Source of the DNA: Diphasiastrum complanatum
Taxonomy: Eukaryota > Streptophyta > Lycopodiopsida > Lycopodiales > Lycopodiaceae
Assembly (NCBI GenBank): GCA_029204225.1
Contig: MU835462.1
Location: 1-38,894 of the forward strand
Reading direction: 5' to 3'
Length of the DNA stretch: 38,894 nt
Part shown: one piece after another, positions 20,379-30,435 of the stretch
Numbering within the stretch: position 1 is the first letter of the stretch
Layout: each line of letters starts with the position of its first letter
Translations under genes and position numbers: made by a program
The notes under the pieces: generated by a model
The model's database searches: none
Told to the model about the DNA's origin: nothing
The model's input: the letters and a program-made list of their open reading frames with translations, nothing else

Positions 20379-22043
20379 ATGGCTGCTCTTGGAGGTGCTC
20401 CACAGGAAGTCAATCCAATTATTGTTAGAAGAGCACCTCGTTTGGATCTATCCAAATATAATGGATTAACAGATCTAGTTAGATTTCTTCAGATCTATGC
20501 TGAATCCTGTGAAGTCTATCGTGAGATTTATCCTCAAGATAAACTTAAGATGTTTCCTATGGCCTTAACAGGCGCAGCACAAAATTGGTACTATAATCAA
20601 GACGAAACTGAGCGTACAGATTGGGAGATTGTTAAGCGAACCCTTATCACACGGTTCAAACCGCGAAAGTTTATGGAAGACCCTTTCCTACTTTTAAGTA
20701 AAATTAAAATGGGAAAGCGAAAAATGGTTCGAGATTACATTGAACGGTTGAAACGTCTTAGATCTGAATGTGAACCTGAGCTGATTAATGAAAATGCCAT
20801 GATTATGTTGTTTTTGTCAGGTCTATCTAAACGGATCAGACGTGAGTTGAAACGCCATAATGAGTATGCACTCTTGCAAAATGCTATGGACGATGCAATT
20901 CGGGAGGAGGATGAAGATTCAGATGAAGAGCCAAATATCAGTATGTTGCCTTATACAGCAGGGCAGACTACTACGACATCCACCACTATTGCATCAATGA
21001 TTGCTAATGCTACTGCAGAAATGATGCTCAACGAGTTCAAGAAACTTGGGAAGAACCAGCAGAAACAGATGGAAAATTTGCAGTTGCAATTTGATGAGAA
21101 GATCAAAGCATTGGAAAAATTCCATGGGAAAGCAAACAAGGAACCTAAAATGCTTGCATAGACTTTTTCTACCAGGGAAAATGTCTGGTGTTCTATTTGT
21201 ACAAGAAATCACACAGTGAACGAGTGTCCTCAATTGAAAAAACGAATGGAACTCAGTGTTTGCCATCTGTGTAATTCACCTGATCATGAGACTGCTTTTT
21301 GCAACTTCAACCCTCGGATAATTCAACAACGACATACCCAGATTGGATATCGAGAACCACAATATGGAGGTAATCCAACAGTAAGACTGCGACAATCTGC
21401 TCTTGGATACCCGGAACATTTAGCTTTGCCTGCCCCACCAAAGCACTCCGCTCCTCCTGCCAATTTGATGGAACCAGAACCTTACGGAAGTGCTGAGCAA
21501 TGGAACTATGGTAATGATCATGAAGGTGGATCTTCAGAACAGTATGCCATTTATGCTGCCGCTCAACAACAAGCTTCTAGAAATTGGACCAGAGCATCAC
21601 TTGGATGCTTTGCATGTGGAGAAAATCACAGAGTTGTAGAATGTCCAAATAAAGAGAAATTTGTACCATTCTGTCGTGACTGTGGTTATGGGCATTTTTT
21701 TAAAGACTGTCCAGCAAGACCGAAGCCACCACCAGCTACAGCACCTGTAAATTTGATAACAATCAAGCAAAGACCAGTAGCTCAGAATAAACCAAGTGCA
21801 CCCTTGATGGTGGTCACCAGAGCACATAAGCAAAAAGAACCAGTAGTGGATCAAGTACCTGCTGATTCTATACCATTGAACGATACACCAACAACATCGG
21901 GAGTCTATCCAAATCTTAATGCAGAAAAACGAAGATATCAAAATATGAGACAATGGATTAAACATCTGCAAGAAGAAGAAGAGCTTGAAGCTGCTAAATC
22001 AACAACTGAAGTTCGGTCTTCACCATTGTACGTACGGATATGA
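20379..22043 (+). pseudogene. Gypsy Gag polyprotein with four zinc knuckles, one in-frame TAG
   Basis: The frame opens at ATG 20379 (AAGATGGCTGC) after the leader. Residues about 18-165 form the retrotransposon Gag domain (FLQIYAESCEVYREIYP, GAAQNWYYNQDE, RFKPRKFMEDPF, SGLSKRIRREL), followed by an acidic stretch and a coiled-coil segment. A TAG at 21159-21161 interrupts the same frame, which continues to 22043. After it come four CCHC-type knuckles: CSICTRNHTVNEC, CHLCNSPDHETAFC, CFACGENHRVVEC and CRDCGYGHFFKDC. Gag coats and packages the element RNA in cytoplasmic particles, and the knuckles bind nucleic acid. Most gypsy Gags carry one knuckle. Apart from the stop it is intact over 554 codons. 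Confidence 0.88.
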
Positions 22044-22078
22044 ATGATTAGCTACATTATCTTGAAGAACCCTTCAAG

Positions 22079-22849
22079 ATGACTGAATCAGAAGCACCGC
22101 AAATAGAACTACTCATGAACATTTTGTCTAGTAAGATCAATATTTCATTGGGAGAGTTCCTAAAGTTGGTGCCAAAAGAAAAAGAAGTCTTAGCGCAAAA
22201 GTTAGCCCAAGAAGAACAAGAAGTCCATCAGGAGCCACTTTTTTGTGCTGGATTTGAAGAATCTAACGAAGTACTCCATGTTCTAGCCACTTGGGAAAGT
22301 GAACAAAAGAATATCACTCTGCCGATACAACATAGACAATTTCCTAAAGAAGCAGCCGTGATAGATGGCGGTTCAGGAGTTAACCTGATCTCTACAAAGC
22401 TATGTGCAAAATGGGGCCTTACAAAGATCAAACCTGCTACTTTTGCTATCAAGCTAGTTGATCAAACGACAATTCGTCCACGAGGAATGGTGGAAGATAT
22501 ACCTGTCAGGATTGCAGGAGTACAGTTCGTCATTACTTTCATAGTGATGGACTTACCAGAAGTGCCTAATGTTTATCGAGTTCTATTGGGACGTCCATGG
22601 TTACGAGTTGCACAAGTAATTCATAACTGGGGTACCGAAAAAATCACTTTTGAAAATCGTGAACGTGCAGTTAAAATTGATCCTACACCTTGGACTATCA
22701 AACCAGTGGTTCAAAAAGAAGACGACAATTCGTCAACAATGGATCACACTTGTGACCGACCACAGAAAAATTCGGGAGTTCATTACGATTCTCAAACAGA
22801 TACGATCAATTGGAATGAAGCTCTTGCAACGATTGACTGTACAACATGA
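22079..22849 (+). pseudogene. Gypsy aspartic protease region
   Basis: A 256-codon open frame, in a different phase from gag, carries the retropepsin signature AVIDGGSGVNLIS (catalytic Asp at about residue 96) and the C-terminal LLGRPWL motif (about 169-175). The DGG active-site triad replaces the usual DSG/DTG; I recall it from other plant gypsy elements but cannot confirm it. The protease cuts Gag-Pol. An in-frame TAG at 22049-22051 separates this ORF from an upstream extension. Downstream frames at 22910-23215 carry a linker of unclear function. Confidence 0.8.
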
Positions 22850-22909
22850 TATATGTGTCAACAAGATAGTCAATCAGATTTGAACGAGATTTTCTAATCA
22901 GATCAAACT

Positions 22910-23215
22910 TTGGATACACCAATCACGTTTCCACTAAATGTGTTGAATATAGCCTGGATATCAATGGAACCTATACCAGATCCGATTGAGGATGAACTCA
23001 TTCATGTGAGTCATGCCTTGACTTATGATGGCAATGCAGAACTTACAGATGAGCAGATTCTAAATCATATGGATCCGACCAGATTTGGAGTGCGTAATGT
23101 TCCTGATGGACCAACAATCAAATCGCCGAAAGCAGTTATATTGAAGAACGACAGGATCATAGGATCGATGACGAAGAAACAAGCTAAGCAACATTATAAT
23201 ACGGTCCTGAAATGA
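22910..23215 (+). pseudogene. Linker between protease and reverse transcriptase
   Basis: A 101-codon frame contains an acidic segment and ends at TGA just before the RT frame. No domain was recognised. Position suggests it is part of the Pol polyprotein, perhaps with a single-base frame change to either side. Confidence 0.5.
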
Positions 23216-23248
23216 GAAAATCTCCCTCAGAAGATTAATTCAAAGGAA

Positions 23249-24374
23249 GTGCCATCTTTATTTGATAAAGGTAAAGGAAAAGTCGAGGATGATTCTTCAA
23301 GTCATATTTCTAGTAAGACATCATCATCTAGGAAGTCTTCACCTTTGAAGAAAGATTTATCATTTCGAAAGTCATCACCTCCACGATCAATTCCTGCTAA
23401 GAAGGCTAAACGAAGATCCAAGACAAGTCCTTTCGAAAAAGAACAAGCAAACGTAGTCCAGCATGATATGCCCGAGCATTTTAAATGTTACACACTTGAT
23501 GATGTGGTCATCATGTTACCTAAAGCACATCATGAACCTGAAGAATACATGCCGGAATCTAAAAAAATTTACGATGGCCCAACTAAGACGCAGCCAATGA
23601 ATCTTGCCGAGCCAGGAGAACCGAAAAAGATTGCACAAGTTGGATCACAACTTACTCCTAAACAGTATCAAGCACTCCCCTTGTTACTTATTAAGTATCA
23701 AGATTGCTTTGCATGGACTTATAAAGATTTGAAGGGTATTCTGACATCAGTGATTGAACATACCATACCTATAGTACCTGATGCAGTTCCAAAGGTTACA
23801 AAGTTCTATCGTTGTAATCCTAATGTAGCGGATCTGATAAAGAAAGAACTTCAGAGATTGTTTGACGTCGATTTTATTTATGAGATCGAACATATTGAAT
23901 GGATTTCACCAATTGTCATTGTTCCTAAGAGAAATGGAAAATTGAGGATCTGTGTGAACCTCAAAGCATTGAACAAAGTGACGCGGAAGGATCACTTTCC
24001 GTTACCTTTTACTGAAAGCATTTTGGATCGCCTTGCTGGAGCGAAAGCTTATAGTTTTCTAGATGGATTCAGTGGCTACAACCAGGTTAAGATCGCACCT
24101 GCCGAACGCCACAAAACCGTCTTTGCAACAAAATGGGGCACCTATGCTTACAAAGTAATGTCGTTTGGACTCTATAATGCACCAAGTTCATTCCAAAGAG
24201 TAATGCAATTTGATTTTAAAGATTCTCCGTAGAAATTTCTTGAAATTTACTTGGACGACTTGGGAGTTCATAGTACAGATACAGACCACCTGGATCGATT
24301 GGAAAAAGATTTTAATGATGTCGCAACTACCAGATTTCTCTTAATCCAGAAAAATGTCAGATATGGGTTTCCCA
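23249..24374 (+). pseudogene. Gypsy reverse transcriptase, with in-frame TAG before the active site
   Basis: After a Lys/Ser-rich spacer (SSHISSKTSSSRKSSPLKK) the RT domain shows all the landmarks: HIEWISPIVIVPKRNGKLRI, CVNLKALNKVT, YSFLDGFSGYNQVKI and MSFGLYNAPSSFQRVM. A TAG at 24230-24232 then breaks the frame, which continues KFLEIYLDDLGVHS with the catalytic YLDD. The frame is lost near 24340-24380. The enzyme would copy element RNA to DNA; this copy cannot make a full product. Confidence 0.9.
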
Positions 24375-24381
24375 CGGAGTT

Positions 24382-25040
24382 GTGCTTGGACATGTGATAT
24401 CAAGACACGGTATTGCCACAGATTATTCTAAGATCAAAGTTATTGTGGAATTGCCACCGCCAGCAACAATTCATGGAGTTTACGTGTTTATGGGTCATGC
24501 GAACTACTATCGAATCTTTATTATCTTCTTTGCGGATTTAGCACGACCTATATACAAACTGACTATTGTTCCTATTTGGACAGTAGAAGCGTTAGAAGCC
24601 TTTGAAAAATTAAAAAAAACATTAACTTCAGCACCAATACTACGTTCTCCATATTGGACGATAGAATTTCATGTTCATACGGATGCTTCAAAATACGCCA
24701 TTGGATTAGTTTTGACTCAGCCAGGTGACTATAAGAAGGATTATCCTATACGATTTGCAAGCAGACAACTTACAGATCTAGAAAAAAGAATTATTCAACA
24801 ACAGAACGTGAGGCATTGGCCATGATTTTTTTTGTTCGGAAATTTTGTCAATACCTCATGGAAACGCACTTTGCATTTTATACGGATCATCAACCGTTAC
24901 TTTACTTGGTAAACAAGATGTGCAATATTGGACGTATTGCAAGATGGTTATTGTTATTGACTGAATTTGACTTTTGAATTGTAGTTCGAAAGGGGAAACA
25001 ACATTATCTAGCCGATCACGTTTTGCAAATGGAATCCACA
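24382..25040 (+). pseudogene. Gypsy RT connection and RNase H, frameshifted
   Basis: The sequence continues with LGHVISRHGIATDYSKIKVI and GHANYYRIFI (RT thumb/connection). Next comes RNase H: HVHTDASKYAIG, then a frame change at about 24785-24800, TEREALAMIF, FYTDHQPLLYLVNK and, after a TGA at 24976-24978, the YLADHV motif. It matches the separate fragment at 15322-15990 closely, which shows the frame and stops are secondary damage. Confidence 0.88.
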
Positions 25041-25049
25041 CCAGTTAAC

Positions 25050-26331
25050 ACTGAAATGGATGATGAACTGCCAGATGCTGCGTTATTCTATGTCGAAGCA
25101 ATACCTGAGTGGGCAGCAGATATTGTTGAGTGCCTGATGCTAGGACAACCAAATGACTCTCTGACAAAAGTACAGAAGAGACAATTGATTCATAAGACTC
25201 AACCTTATCAATTAATTGCAAGACAATTGTATCGTCGTGGATCAAATAATATTTTACGAAGGTGTGTTTTACCGCATGAAGTACCAGATTTAATCATGTT
25301 TTCACATGATGGCATGAGTGGAGGACACTTTTCTACAAGTATTATTGTTTGCAAACTTTTACAATCAGGCCGTTGGTGACCTACGCTTCACAAGGACACA
25401 ACAAATTTTATTCAGACATGTGATGTTTGCCAGCGAGCACAACGGCCTACTCGACAGAACTATGAACCCTTGTCCGGTTTTATCGCAAGCATCGTTTGAA
25501 AAATGGGGACTGGATTACGTTGGACCTATTCACCTTGTCGCGCAAGGATCTCAGGCCCGATACATTATCGTAGCAACTGATTACATGACCAAGTGGGTTG
25601 AAGCCAAAGCTGTCAAAGTTGCTGATGCGAAATCTACGGCCAAGTTTCTATATGAAAGTATTATAATCAGATTTGGATGTTCGATTGAGATTGTCAGTGA
25701 CCGGGGTACACATTTTTTTAATCAAACAATAGAGTGTTTATTGGAAGATTTTTTTGTTATACACAGATTTAGTACTCCCTACTATTCCAGAGAGAATGGC
25801 CAAGCTGAATCTTCCAATAAGATTCTCTGCACCATTATGACAAAGACAATTGAAGCGAGTAAACTGTATGCAGCATTATGGACATTCAGAACCGCTTATA
25901 AAAATAGTACAAATCAAAAAACTTTTCAACTGGTTTATGGTCAAGATGTTGTCATGCCGATTGAATTTTTAATCCCATCTTTACGCATAGCGGCCACAGA
26001 ACGATTAAATGATGATACGTCTTTACAACTTCATCATGAAGCATTGCACAAATTATGTGAAACCCGATTGATGGCAATTCATGCCTCAGCAGTAGAGAAA
26101 GCCCGCCGCAAGCCATGGCACGATCGCCGATTGCACAATAAAGATTTGAAAGCAGGAGATCTTGCATTAATGTACAAAACCAAGCTGATCAAGGGCAAGT
26201 TGTAGTTTACCGGGGAAGGCCCGTATAAAGTGAAGGAAATCTTGAAGTATGGCGCAGTAATTCTTGAGCACTTGGATGGAAAACGGTTTGATACTCCGGT
26301 GAATGACAGCCGCTTACGCAACTTTTGGTAG
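25050..26331 (+). pseudogene. Gypsy integrase, frameshifted, with GPY-type C-terminus
   Basis: The N-terminal zinc-binding part is split. HDGMSGGHFS at about 25300 is in one frame, and the Cys pair CDVCQRAQRPT at about 25420-25450 is in another. The catalytic core in a third frame has all three acidic residues in context: WGLDYVGPIH, EIVSDRGTHFFN and STPYYSRENGQAESSNK. The C-terminal region has DLALMYKTK, a TAG at 26203-26205, then GPYKVKEILKYGAV and LRNFW. The stop after the last motif is at 26329-26331. Integrase inserts element DNA; this copy is broken. Confidence 0.9.
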
Positions 26332-26640
26332 CCTGCTCCGCCAGTTTAGCAAGTCTGATCTCAATGATTTTTTTAATTTAATTTGTTTTTCAATTTTTTG
26401 TTTTTCAGTACTTAATTTGCTAAGTTTTTTGGAAAAAGACAGTTAAAAAAAAATTATTGAATTGAAAAAAGACTGATGAGCAAAAGTCAGAAAGTCATCA
26501 GCATAGGAAAAGGAAACACAGTAATTTTTTTGATGGAAAAAGACTTAGAAAATCACTGTTTTGGTCAGATTTAGCCTATTCAGTACCAGAAACCTTTGCT
26601 GAGCTCTCAGACTGTACATCCACTCTAGATTTATCTATTG
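26332..26640. other. AT-rich 3' segment of the gypsy element
   Basis: No coding sequence. It contains T- and A-rich tracts, and an AAACCTTTGCTGAG motif near 26590 that resembles the first arm of the leader stem-loop units. No convincing polypurine tract could be fixed. Confidence 0.45.
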
Positions 26641-26745
26641 CGCTCTCATGGGAACGAACCTACGCGTGACAACTAACTCCGTCTCTATGATGCTAGATTG
26701 ACTAGATCTTGGATTCAAGTTAGGCAAGGAAAAAAACCCACTACA
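26641..26745 (+). mobile_element. LTR remnant, last 105 bp
   Basis: This 105-bp segment matches 17804-17908 with about eight mismatches and ends in the same CCCACTACA. The rest of the LTR (promoter part) is absent. No PBS follows it, although leader-like sequence does. Confidence 0.88.
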
Positions 26746-27029
26746 AGGATAGGTTTCACTAACTAGTTTAGTTGTATTTTTAGTTGTTTTTGCTTTTCTA
26801 GAGTGTTTGTAGGTGGATTTTCGGTAGATTTAGCTTGTTTTTTGTACTTGCTTAAGCTTGGACTGTTTTCAGCAAGTGGAGGAGGTGTGAGAGGATAGAG
26901 GAGGTTCCAAACAACCTCTAACGGCTTGACATTCAGCCAAAAACCTTGAAAACCCATAAAAATATTCAAATCTACATTTTGGAGGGAAAAGAGACCAAAA
27001 TTCCATCATATTCTGTTTTCTCCAAAACC

Positions 27030-27860
27030 AGTGGGAAACAATCTTTGCATGACTGACAACAGCTCCAAGGTACTGTCCCAGACCTACACAGAAGCCTGCG
27101 AGAGTTAGTTTCAAGCAGATCTTGAAAAATCAGAGAAAAACCATAAAAAAATTCAAAAAAACCCTTTGAAAAATGAAAAAAAATTCAGATCTTCATAAGG
27201 ACCTTCGCAGAGCTATCCGAAGTTCCATCTCAGTGAGATCAGGACACAGTGAAGCTTGTGAAGGTTAGTTCCCACTTTAAGTGCTCTTGCAAAGGTTCCC
27301 ATGGGAAAAAAGACAAGAAAATCAGGCTAAACCCTCACAAACACCCAAATTTTTAGTTCCAGTGACCAAGAACCTTTGCAGAGAATTCAGAAGTTCCCTC
27401 TCAATGAGACAAAGACACGGAAGAGGCTGCGAAGATTAGTTTGATTACATTGAGTAGAAAATTGGATTTGAGTGCCTAAAAATCACTAAAATCAGAAGAT
27501 CCATCAAATCCTCACAGAAGTAACCTTTGTAGACCATCCCATTGACTTCAAAATGTCATTTTACATAAGTGATGGAGTCTGCGAGAGTTAGTACAAATTA
27601 TTGGTGAAGATCAGAGCAAAAAGATTCTCATAAACCCTCGTAGACAGTGAAATTTTTACTTCATGCAAGAGTTAACCTTTGCATACCTTTTCGGAGCTAG
27701 ATCCATACCAGATACAGCTCGTATAAATCCTACAAGAGTTTCTTCCCAGTACTTTTGAAAAAATCAAGTTTTTTGACTGAAAATCAGTGAAAGAACCTTC
27801 GCATAGCCAATTCTAACACAAGTAGCCTCTGTAGACCAGATCAATAGTTAGATCTGCACC
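27030..27860 (+). repeat. Second stem-loop unit array, leader-like
   Basis: Units starting with ACCTTCGCAGAG or AACCTTTGCAGAG-like arms lie near 27202, 27370, 27530, 27673 and 27793 (spacing 120-168 bp), with an older one near 27035. The second arm followed by TTAGTTCCC-like sequence is visible in several, for example GTGAAGGTTAGTTCCC near 27259 and CTGCGAAGATTAG near 27428. The periodicity matches the leader array at 19484-20130, so this is the leader of a second related element. No gag follows; a copia fragment starts instead. Confidence 0.65.
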
Positions 27861-28239
27861 AGATTCAGCTACTGTGAAAATCTCAGGCCAATCGAAACAA
27901 GGATCAAAAAGTTATCAAGGAAAAACCACCATAAGAGGCCTAAAATCACACTATCGGCCAATCATATTGATCAGATCCCTTAAGATCCATATTGAATTCC
28001 ACTGTACCAGCAAGATCCAACATCCTTGGACTCTACCGTTGCCGAATGAATCTAAGATCCGGATGATCAATCGCGACAAGATCATCGAATACAACCATCT
28101 TTTGTGACAACCAAAGCACCATAGCTCTCTCTCTCTCTCTCAATCCAAGATTTTATTCTTAAAGAAAGCATATCGAAATCAGATATCACTATTTGAAAAA
28201 GAAAGTGCAAAGCAAGGAGGTATCCTTAGTCTATTGTAG

Positions 28240-29395
28240 GACAAAATCAATGGCAACATATTACTTCACAAAGGCTTTGTCAAAGGAGCACCACCTCAGA
28301 TTCAATGACATGTTGAATCTAAAAATCAAAAGCTAGACAATGTTCTTTATGTAGCTTCAATTACAAAGAACATGTTGAGTGTAGGACAACTTATAAATAG
28401 TGGATTAGATGTACATTTAAAGCATGGAGCATGTTATATCTTGAAAGATGATAAATGTATTGCTAATGGTTTCAAGCAAGGGAGGTTATTCAAGTTGGAT
28501 GCTAATGTGATGGTTGGAAGTGTGAACATGGCAAGGGAGGAGCTCATTCAAGTGGAATTGTGGCACAAATGGTTAGGCCATCCTAACTTCAAAGCTATGG
28601 AGGCCATGGTAACAAAGGAGCTAGCAAGTGGACTTCCCAAAATCATACCCAAGCGTGGCAAGCTGTGCGAAGCTTGTGGACTCTCCAAATCTCATAAGCT
28701 ACCTTTCAAGAGATCTTTGACAAGATCTACCTCTCCTCTTGACCTTATACACTCGAATGTTCATTCATTTTCACATGAATCTAATGGTGGAGCTCTTATC
28801 TATGTCACTTTTATTGATGATAGCTCAAGATACTCTTGGGTTTATCTTTTGTCTAACAAAAGTGAAGTTTTTGAGTCCTTTGTAATATTTAAAACTCTTG
28901 TGGAAAAGCAACTTAATACTAGCTTGAAAGTATAAAGAAGTGATAATGGAGGGGAGTACATCTCCAATAGGATGAAAGAGTTTTGTGAAACTAATGGCAT
29001 TAGGAGATAGTTTACTTGCACATATACTCCACAACTAAATGGAGTAGCTGAGAGGAAGAATAAAACACTATGTGAGTGTGCTAAAGCCTTGAGATTAGAT
29101 GCATACCTTCATATTTCATTTTGGGGAAAAGCTATTTTATGTGCAAACTTCATGTGCAATAGAATGACTAATAGTGTCATTAAATGACTTACACCTTATG
29201 AAGTATTGTATGACAAAAAGCCAAATCTTAGTGATTTAAAAGTTTTTGGATGTACTTGTTATGTACATATTTCTTTAGAAACACGGAAAAAGGAAGATGC
29301 CACTTCATTCAAAAGCATTTTTGTTGTGGTTATAGCGAAAATAGTAAAGCTTATAGAATATTTGATCCTATTACCAAGAAAGTTGCTGTAAGTAA
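28240..29395 (+). pseudogene. Ty1/copia GAG-pre-integrase and integrase fragment
   Basis: The plus strand reads NMLSVGQLINSGLDV, then an HHCC zinc region (WHKWLGHPN ... CEACGLSKSHKLPF). The integrase core follows, with DDSSRYSWVYLL, RSDNGGEYIS and YTPQLNGVAERKNK. A conserved LKVFGC segment lies near 29230. Stops occur at 28933-28935 (TAA), 29008-29010 (TAG) and 29185-29187 (TGA). There is no protease before it or RT after it, and no LTR next to it. A short (CT)n tract lies at about 28125-28141. Confidence 0.9.
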
Positions 29396-30075
29396 ATGTC
29401 CAAGCTTGTTGCAAATATAGTTGAGATTCGCTTTTTTTTTAGCTTCTAACACTCGACATAAATTTCTTCTTTTTTTTCTTTGGTGGTTCCGATTCCAATC
29501 GGTCTTGACCTTGCTTATTTATCTTCTTAGTTTTAGAGGTAGACTCCACTATATGTTATTGGCTCAATCCAAAAGTGTGAGGTATGTTCCACCCTCCATC
29601 TAATTTCAACCCACCATGCATCTCACTTACTAGCTTAATGGCCTACTATATTGGCCTATCCATCAATGAAGGATGATAATTGAGAATCAATAATTAATGA
29701 AACAAATCATGAGATGCATTGCATTGTATTCAAAACCTTAGCTATGGTCAGTGCCTGCGACTGTTCATCAACTTGCGACTGTCGGTCAAATCTTATCGGC
29801 ACCGACTCATAAAAATATTTTCTTTTGCTGCTCATTCAATGGCTTCTCGATCTGCGTTTTTCAGCTCCATGCATTTGCAGTTGTGATCAAAGCGTCAGAT
29901 CTGGGCTATTGCCGGCTCCAGGAGCATGCTCTTGCAAGCCGAATATCGATGGCAATATGCATACATGGTAGCAAAGTTTGACAGTGTCTAAGTTCTCAAC
30001 AACCCACTTTCCAGAATGGCATTTGCGTTTCAAGGCAGCTCAAAATCCAGATGAGCAGCCCAGGGATCTCTCTAG
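29396..30075. other. Intergenic region upstream of the BAHD gene
   Basis: No coding sequence was recognised in about 680 bp. GCGACTGT appears twice near 29757-29780. It probably holds distal promoter sequence. Confidence 0.45.
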
Positions 30076-30229
30076 AAGGTGTGCATCAAGTGATTTGGAT
30101 TAGCAGCCATATGTTGATTAAGAGACTCTGATCAATTTTCTCTGGTGAATGAAAGGTGTGCATCAAGTGATTTGTATTAGCAGTCATACCATAACCAAGA
30201 GACTCTGATCAATTTTTTGTGGTGAATGA
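30076..30229. repeat. 77-bp tandem duplication in the BAHD upstream region
   Basis: Copies at 30076-30152 and 30153-30229 both begin AAGGTGTGCATCAAGTGATT and end with GGTGAATGA, with about 10 mismatches in 77 (87% identity). The duplication ends about 205 bp before the BAHD start codon. It may double a regulatory site, but no known site is obvious. Confidence 0.92.
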
Positions 30230-30435
30230 AAGAGTGGCAATGTCTATACGAGTTAGTTCAAAGAGAATAAGTCGCAGTATTTAGTAAGTACTTTGCTTGG
30301 ATTTTTGCAGCAAGCATCGCTTTTAGAAGACAGACTTAATGATAAATGCGTATTGAATCTGACATCTTCTTTGCAGTGTGAATAGCTCGTGTCCTGATGC
30401 AAAACTCTTGATTTGCCTGCAGCTGAAGTGCCAGA

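Larger units (their letters stand above)
17228..26745 (+). mobile_element. Ty3/gypsy LTR retrotransposon, about 9.5 kb, degenerate
   Basis: Order on the plus strand: LTR, tRNA-Asp PBS, about 2.4 kb untranslated leader, gag, protease, reverse transcriptase, RNase H, integrase, AT-rich 3' segment and a 105-bp LTR remnant. Protease-RT-RH-IN is the gypsy (Metaviridae) order. The PBS and long leader point to the Athila/Tat lineage; no chromodomain or envelope-like gene was seen. Multiple stops and frameshifts make it inactive. The 3' LTR is represented only by its last 105 bp, so most of it was deleted or the element is part of a rearranged chain. Confidence 0.85.

Noticed and set aside
21597-21971. 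124-codon minus-strand open frame
   Set aside because: Antisense shadow of the well-supported gag zinc-knuckle region.
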